The translations under genes and the position numbers were made by a program. This document shows, piece by piece, positions 11,239 through 12,590 of a stretch of 12,590 nt of DNA; the stretch's first letter is position 1; each line of letters begins with the position of its first letter. Below the pieces are notes generated by a model. It saw only the letters and a program-made list of their open reading frames with translations, did not search any database and was not told the origin of the DNA. The stretch is from Verrucomicrobiota bacterium (GTDB lineage Bacteria > Verrucomicrobiota > Verrucomicrobiia > Opitutales > Opitutaceae): NCBI GenBank assembly GCA_023391285.1, contig JAEWBF010000134.1:1-12590 (forward strand), written 5' to 3'.

Positions 11239-12590
11239 TTACCAGGAGGCGGGGATTTCGACGGTCATGAGGTCGAGGCTTTTGCCGTCGGAGAGGTGGC
11301 CGGATTGGATCAGGACGCGTTTGCTGTCGGGGCTGAAGATCGGGTGGGTGTGGTCGGGCTTCATTTTGTGATCCGTGGTCAGGACGCGTTGGCGGCTGTC
11401 GCGGCGATCGATCAGGGTGACGGTGCCGGAGAAATTATCGGCGACCGCCCAGCGACCGTCGGGCGAGCCGTTGCAGTGCCAGAAGCCGCCCTGGGTGCCG
11501 TTGGGCATTTCCTCCTCCATCTGGCCGAGGATCTTCATGCTGTTGGTGCGGAGGTTGACGACGGCGACGCCGGTGGGACGTTCGCGGAGGTAGGGGAGGT
11601 GGCCCATGATGTTGAACATGACTTCGTCGCGGCCGGAGACGGTTTCGTGGGTGACCCACTCGTCTTCGCTTTCGACGTAGAGGGGGCGGTTGCCGGAGCC
11701 GTCGCCGCGGACGGTCCACATGCGCTGAGGGGCGTCGCCGGTGGTTTCGTGGCAGTAGATGATTTCGCCGGGGACCCACGGATTGGTTTGCACGTGGCCC
11801 ATGCGGAGGTCGACGTCGATGACCTTGGAGATGGCGCCGGTGGCGATATCGATTTTTCGGATACCGCCGGGGCCTTTGCCGGCGGCGGCGAAGCGGGCGC
11901 GGGCGGCGGCGCGTTCCTCGGCGGGGTTGGTGTTGTTGGCGTCGACTTGAGAGCGGCCGTCGGCGGTGCGGTTGGCGTGGGTGGGCGCGGGGCGTGGCGG
12001 GGGCGGTCCGAAGGCGATGCCCCAATAGATGCAGGATTCGTCGGCATCGAGGGCCATGCCGCCGGAGTCGCGGAGGTCGACGGGGAAGGTGCAGACGACG
12101 CGTTCGTAGGTGGAGGGGTTGGCGACGCGGCGGGCGAGGGCGTCGGGGAGGAGTTTAGCGAGGTCGAGTTCGATGAGTTGGCGAGGTGGAAGGGTGGACG
12201 AGTCGGAAGAGTTGGCGGCGAGCGTGCGGCTGAAGTAGAGCTTCATCGATTTGCGGGCGAGGTTGAGGCTGCCTGTGCCGGTGCCGGGGCCGTCGGTGAG
12301 CTGGACGATGGTGCCGTCGCGTTCGTGAACGAGGAAGGCCTGGCTGCCGTTGTCGCCGCGGTTGGAGCGAAAGATGATCCATTCGCCGTCGGCGGTCCAC
12401 GTGGTGTGGGTCTGGTAGGGCTTGGCGTCGCTGGCGGGATCGGTGGTGAGGACGGTGACGGGGAGGCCGGTGACGGCGTCGGTGTAGGTGCGTTTCTCGG
12501 AGGGGAAGACGCGACCGACGTTGGACGTTTGGGCGGCGTAAGAGGTCGAAGCCGCGAAGGTGGCGACGAGGGCGAGGGTGGGGAGAAGGG
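11239..12590 (-). CDS. exported oligogalacturonate-lyase-like protein (PL22 type), 5' end outside window
   Basis: 449 codons are present; the start codon lies beyond base 12590. The visible N-terminus, LLPTLALVATFAASTSYAAQ, is the core and cleavage region of a signal peptide, so the protein is exported. The rest is a beta-propeller with repeated PD40-type blades: HTTWTADGEWIIFRS, LNLARKSMKLYF, GSPDGRWAVADN and HPIFSPDSKRVLIQSG. Histidine-rich blocks match the metal-site style of PL22 oligogalacturonate lyases: GHVQTNPW (about 11780-11803), CHETTGD, WVTHETVSGRDEVMF (about 11620-11662) and DHTHPIFSPD (about 11330-11360). PL22 enzymes cut short pectate oligomers by beta-elimination, usually in the cytoplasm; export here is unusual. 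An unusual Pro/Ala/Arg-rich insert lies at about 11880-12010. It is followed by a terminator. An alternative is a non-catalytic propeller of the same superfamily. Confidence 0.82.
   Translation of the reverse strand, partial: LLPTLALVATFAASTSYAAQTSNVGRVFPSEKRTYTDAVTGLPVTVLTTDPASDAKPYQTHTTWTADGEWIIFRSNRGDNGSQAFLVHERDGTIVQLTDGPGTGTGSLNLARKSMKLYFSRTLAANSSDSSTLPPRQLIELDLAKLLPDALARRVANPSTYERVVCTFPVDLRDSGGMALDADESCIYWGIAFGPPPPRPAPTHANRTADGRSQVDANNTNPAEERAAARARFAAAGKGPGGIRKIDIATGAISKVIDVDLRMGHVQTNPWVPGEIIYCHETTGDAPQRMWTVRGDGSGNRPLYVESEDEWVTHETVSGRDEVMFNIMGHLPYLRERPTGVAVVNLRTNSMKILGQMEEEMPNGTQGGFWHCNGSPDGRWAVADNFSGTVTLIDRRDSRQRVLTTDHKMKPDHTHPIFSPDSKRVLIQSGHLSDGKSLDLMTVEIPASW

Overview
The window is high-GC bacterial DNA carrying 13 protein-coding genes and no rRNA, tRNA, CRISPR array or insertion sequence that I can see. 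The gene families (secreted sialate O-acetylesterase-like enzyme, GH88 hydrolase, oligogalacturonate-lyase-like protein, Gfo/Idh/MocA dehydrogenase, an XRE-cupin regulator), the scarcity of Shine-Dalgarno sequences and the style of intergenic repeats fit Verrucomicrobiota, most likely an Opitutaceae-type polysaccharide degrader. That assignment is inference.

Layout. (1) 1-430: a purine-rich start, a small hypothetical gene on + (101-322) and a short repeat. (2) 431-1944, minus: a two-gene unit of a TSUP-family permease and a DUF2071 protein joined by a 4-base GTGA overlap. (3) 2189-4147, plus: a secreted SGNH-type carbohydrate acetylesterase with a jelly-roll domain inserted in it. (4) 4264-5778: three small stand-alone proteins, DUF1428 (minus, with its own terminator), YciI/DGPF (plus) and a VOC protein (minus). 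(5) 5936-12590, minus, read from right to left: exported oligogalacturonate-lyase-like protein (5' end outside the window), terminator, XRE-cupin regulator, GH88 unsaturated glucuronyl hydrolase, xylose-isomerase-like TIM barrel, Gfo/Idh/MocA dehydrogenase, and an SDR of the 3-ketoacyl-ACP-reductase-like type. This last block reads as a uronate/oligouronide catabolic module: lyase products are cut by GH88, and the released sugar acids pass to the epimerase and the two NAD(P)-dependent oxidoreductases, under the sugar-sensing regulator.

The most unusual property lies between the genes. Nearly every intergenic gap from 4148 to 11238 holds a short repeat or palindrome, drawn from at least six unrelated families: period-9/10 CGCGAAAGG-like units, CCAAGCTCC-type long palindromes, the CACAGAG/CACGGAG palindrome, TTGAGAG heptamers, a 26-bp unit containing CCCGCTAAACACGCGAA, a CTTCGCTCAGAATGA element, and GC-rich hairpins. 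Some have invaded genes. A heptamer array lies in frame inside the SDR, another supplies the first residues and start codon of the TIM-barrel gene, and the GH88 stop codon sits inside an inverted-repeat arm.

The plus strand is strongly G-rich over C whatever the gene direction. Plus genes use mostly G-ending codons and minus genes mostly C-ending codons, which points to strong replication-strand bias, with most genes here on the C-rich strand. This bias also creates many long false open frames opposite real genes.
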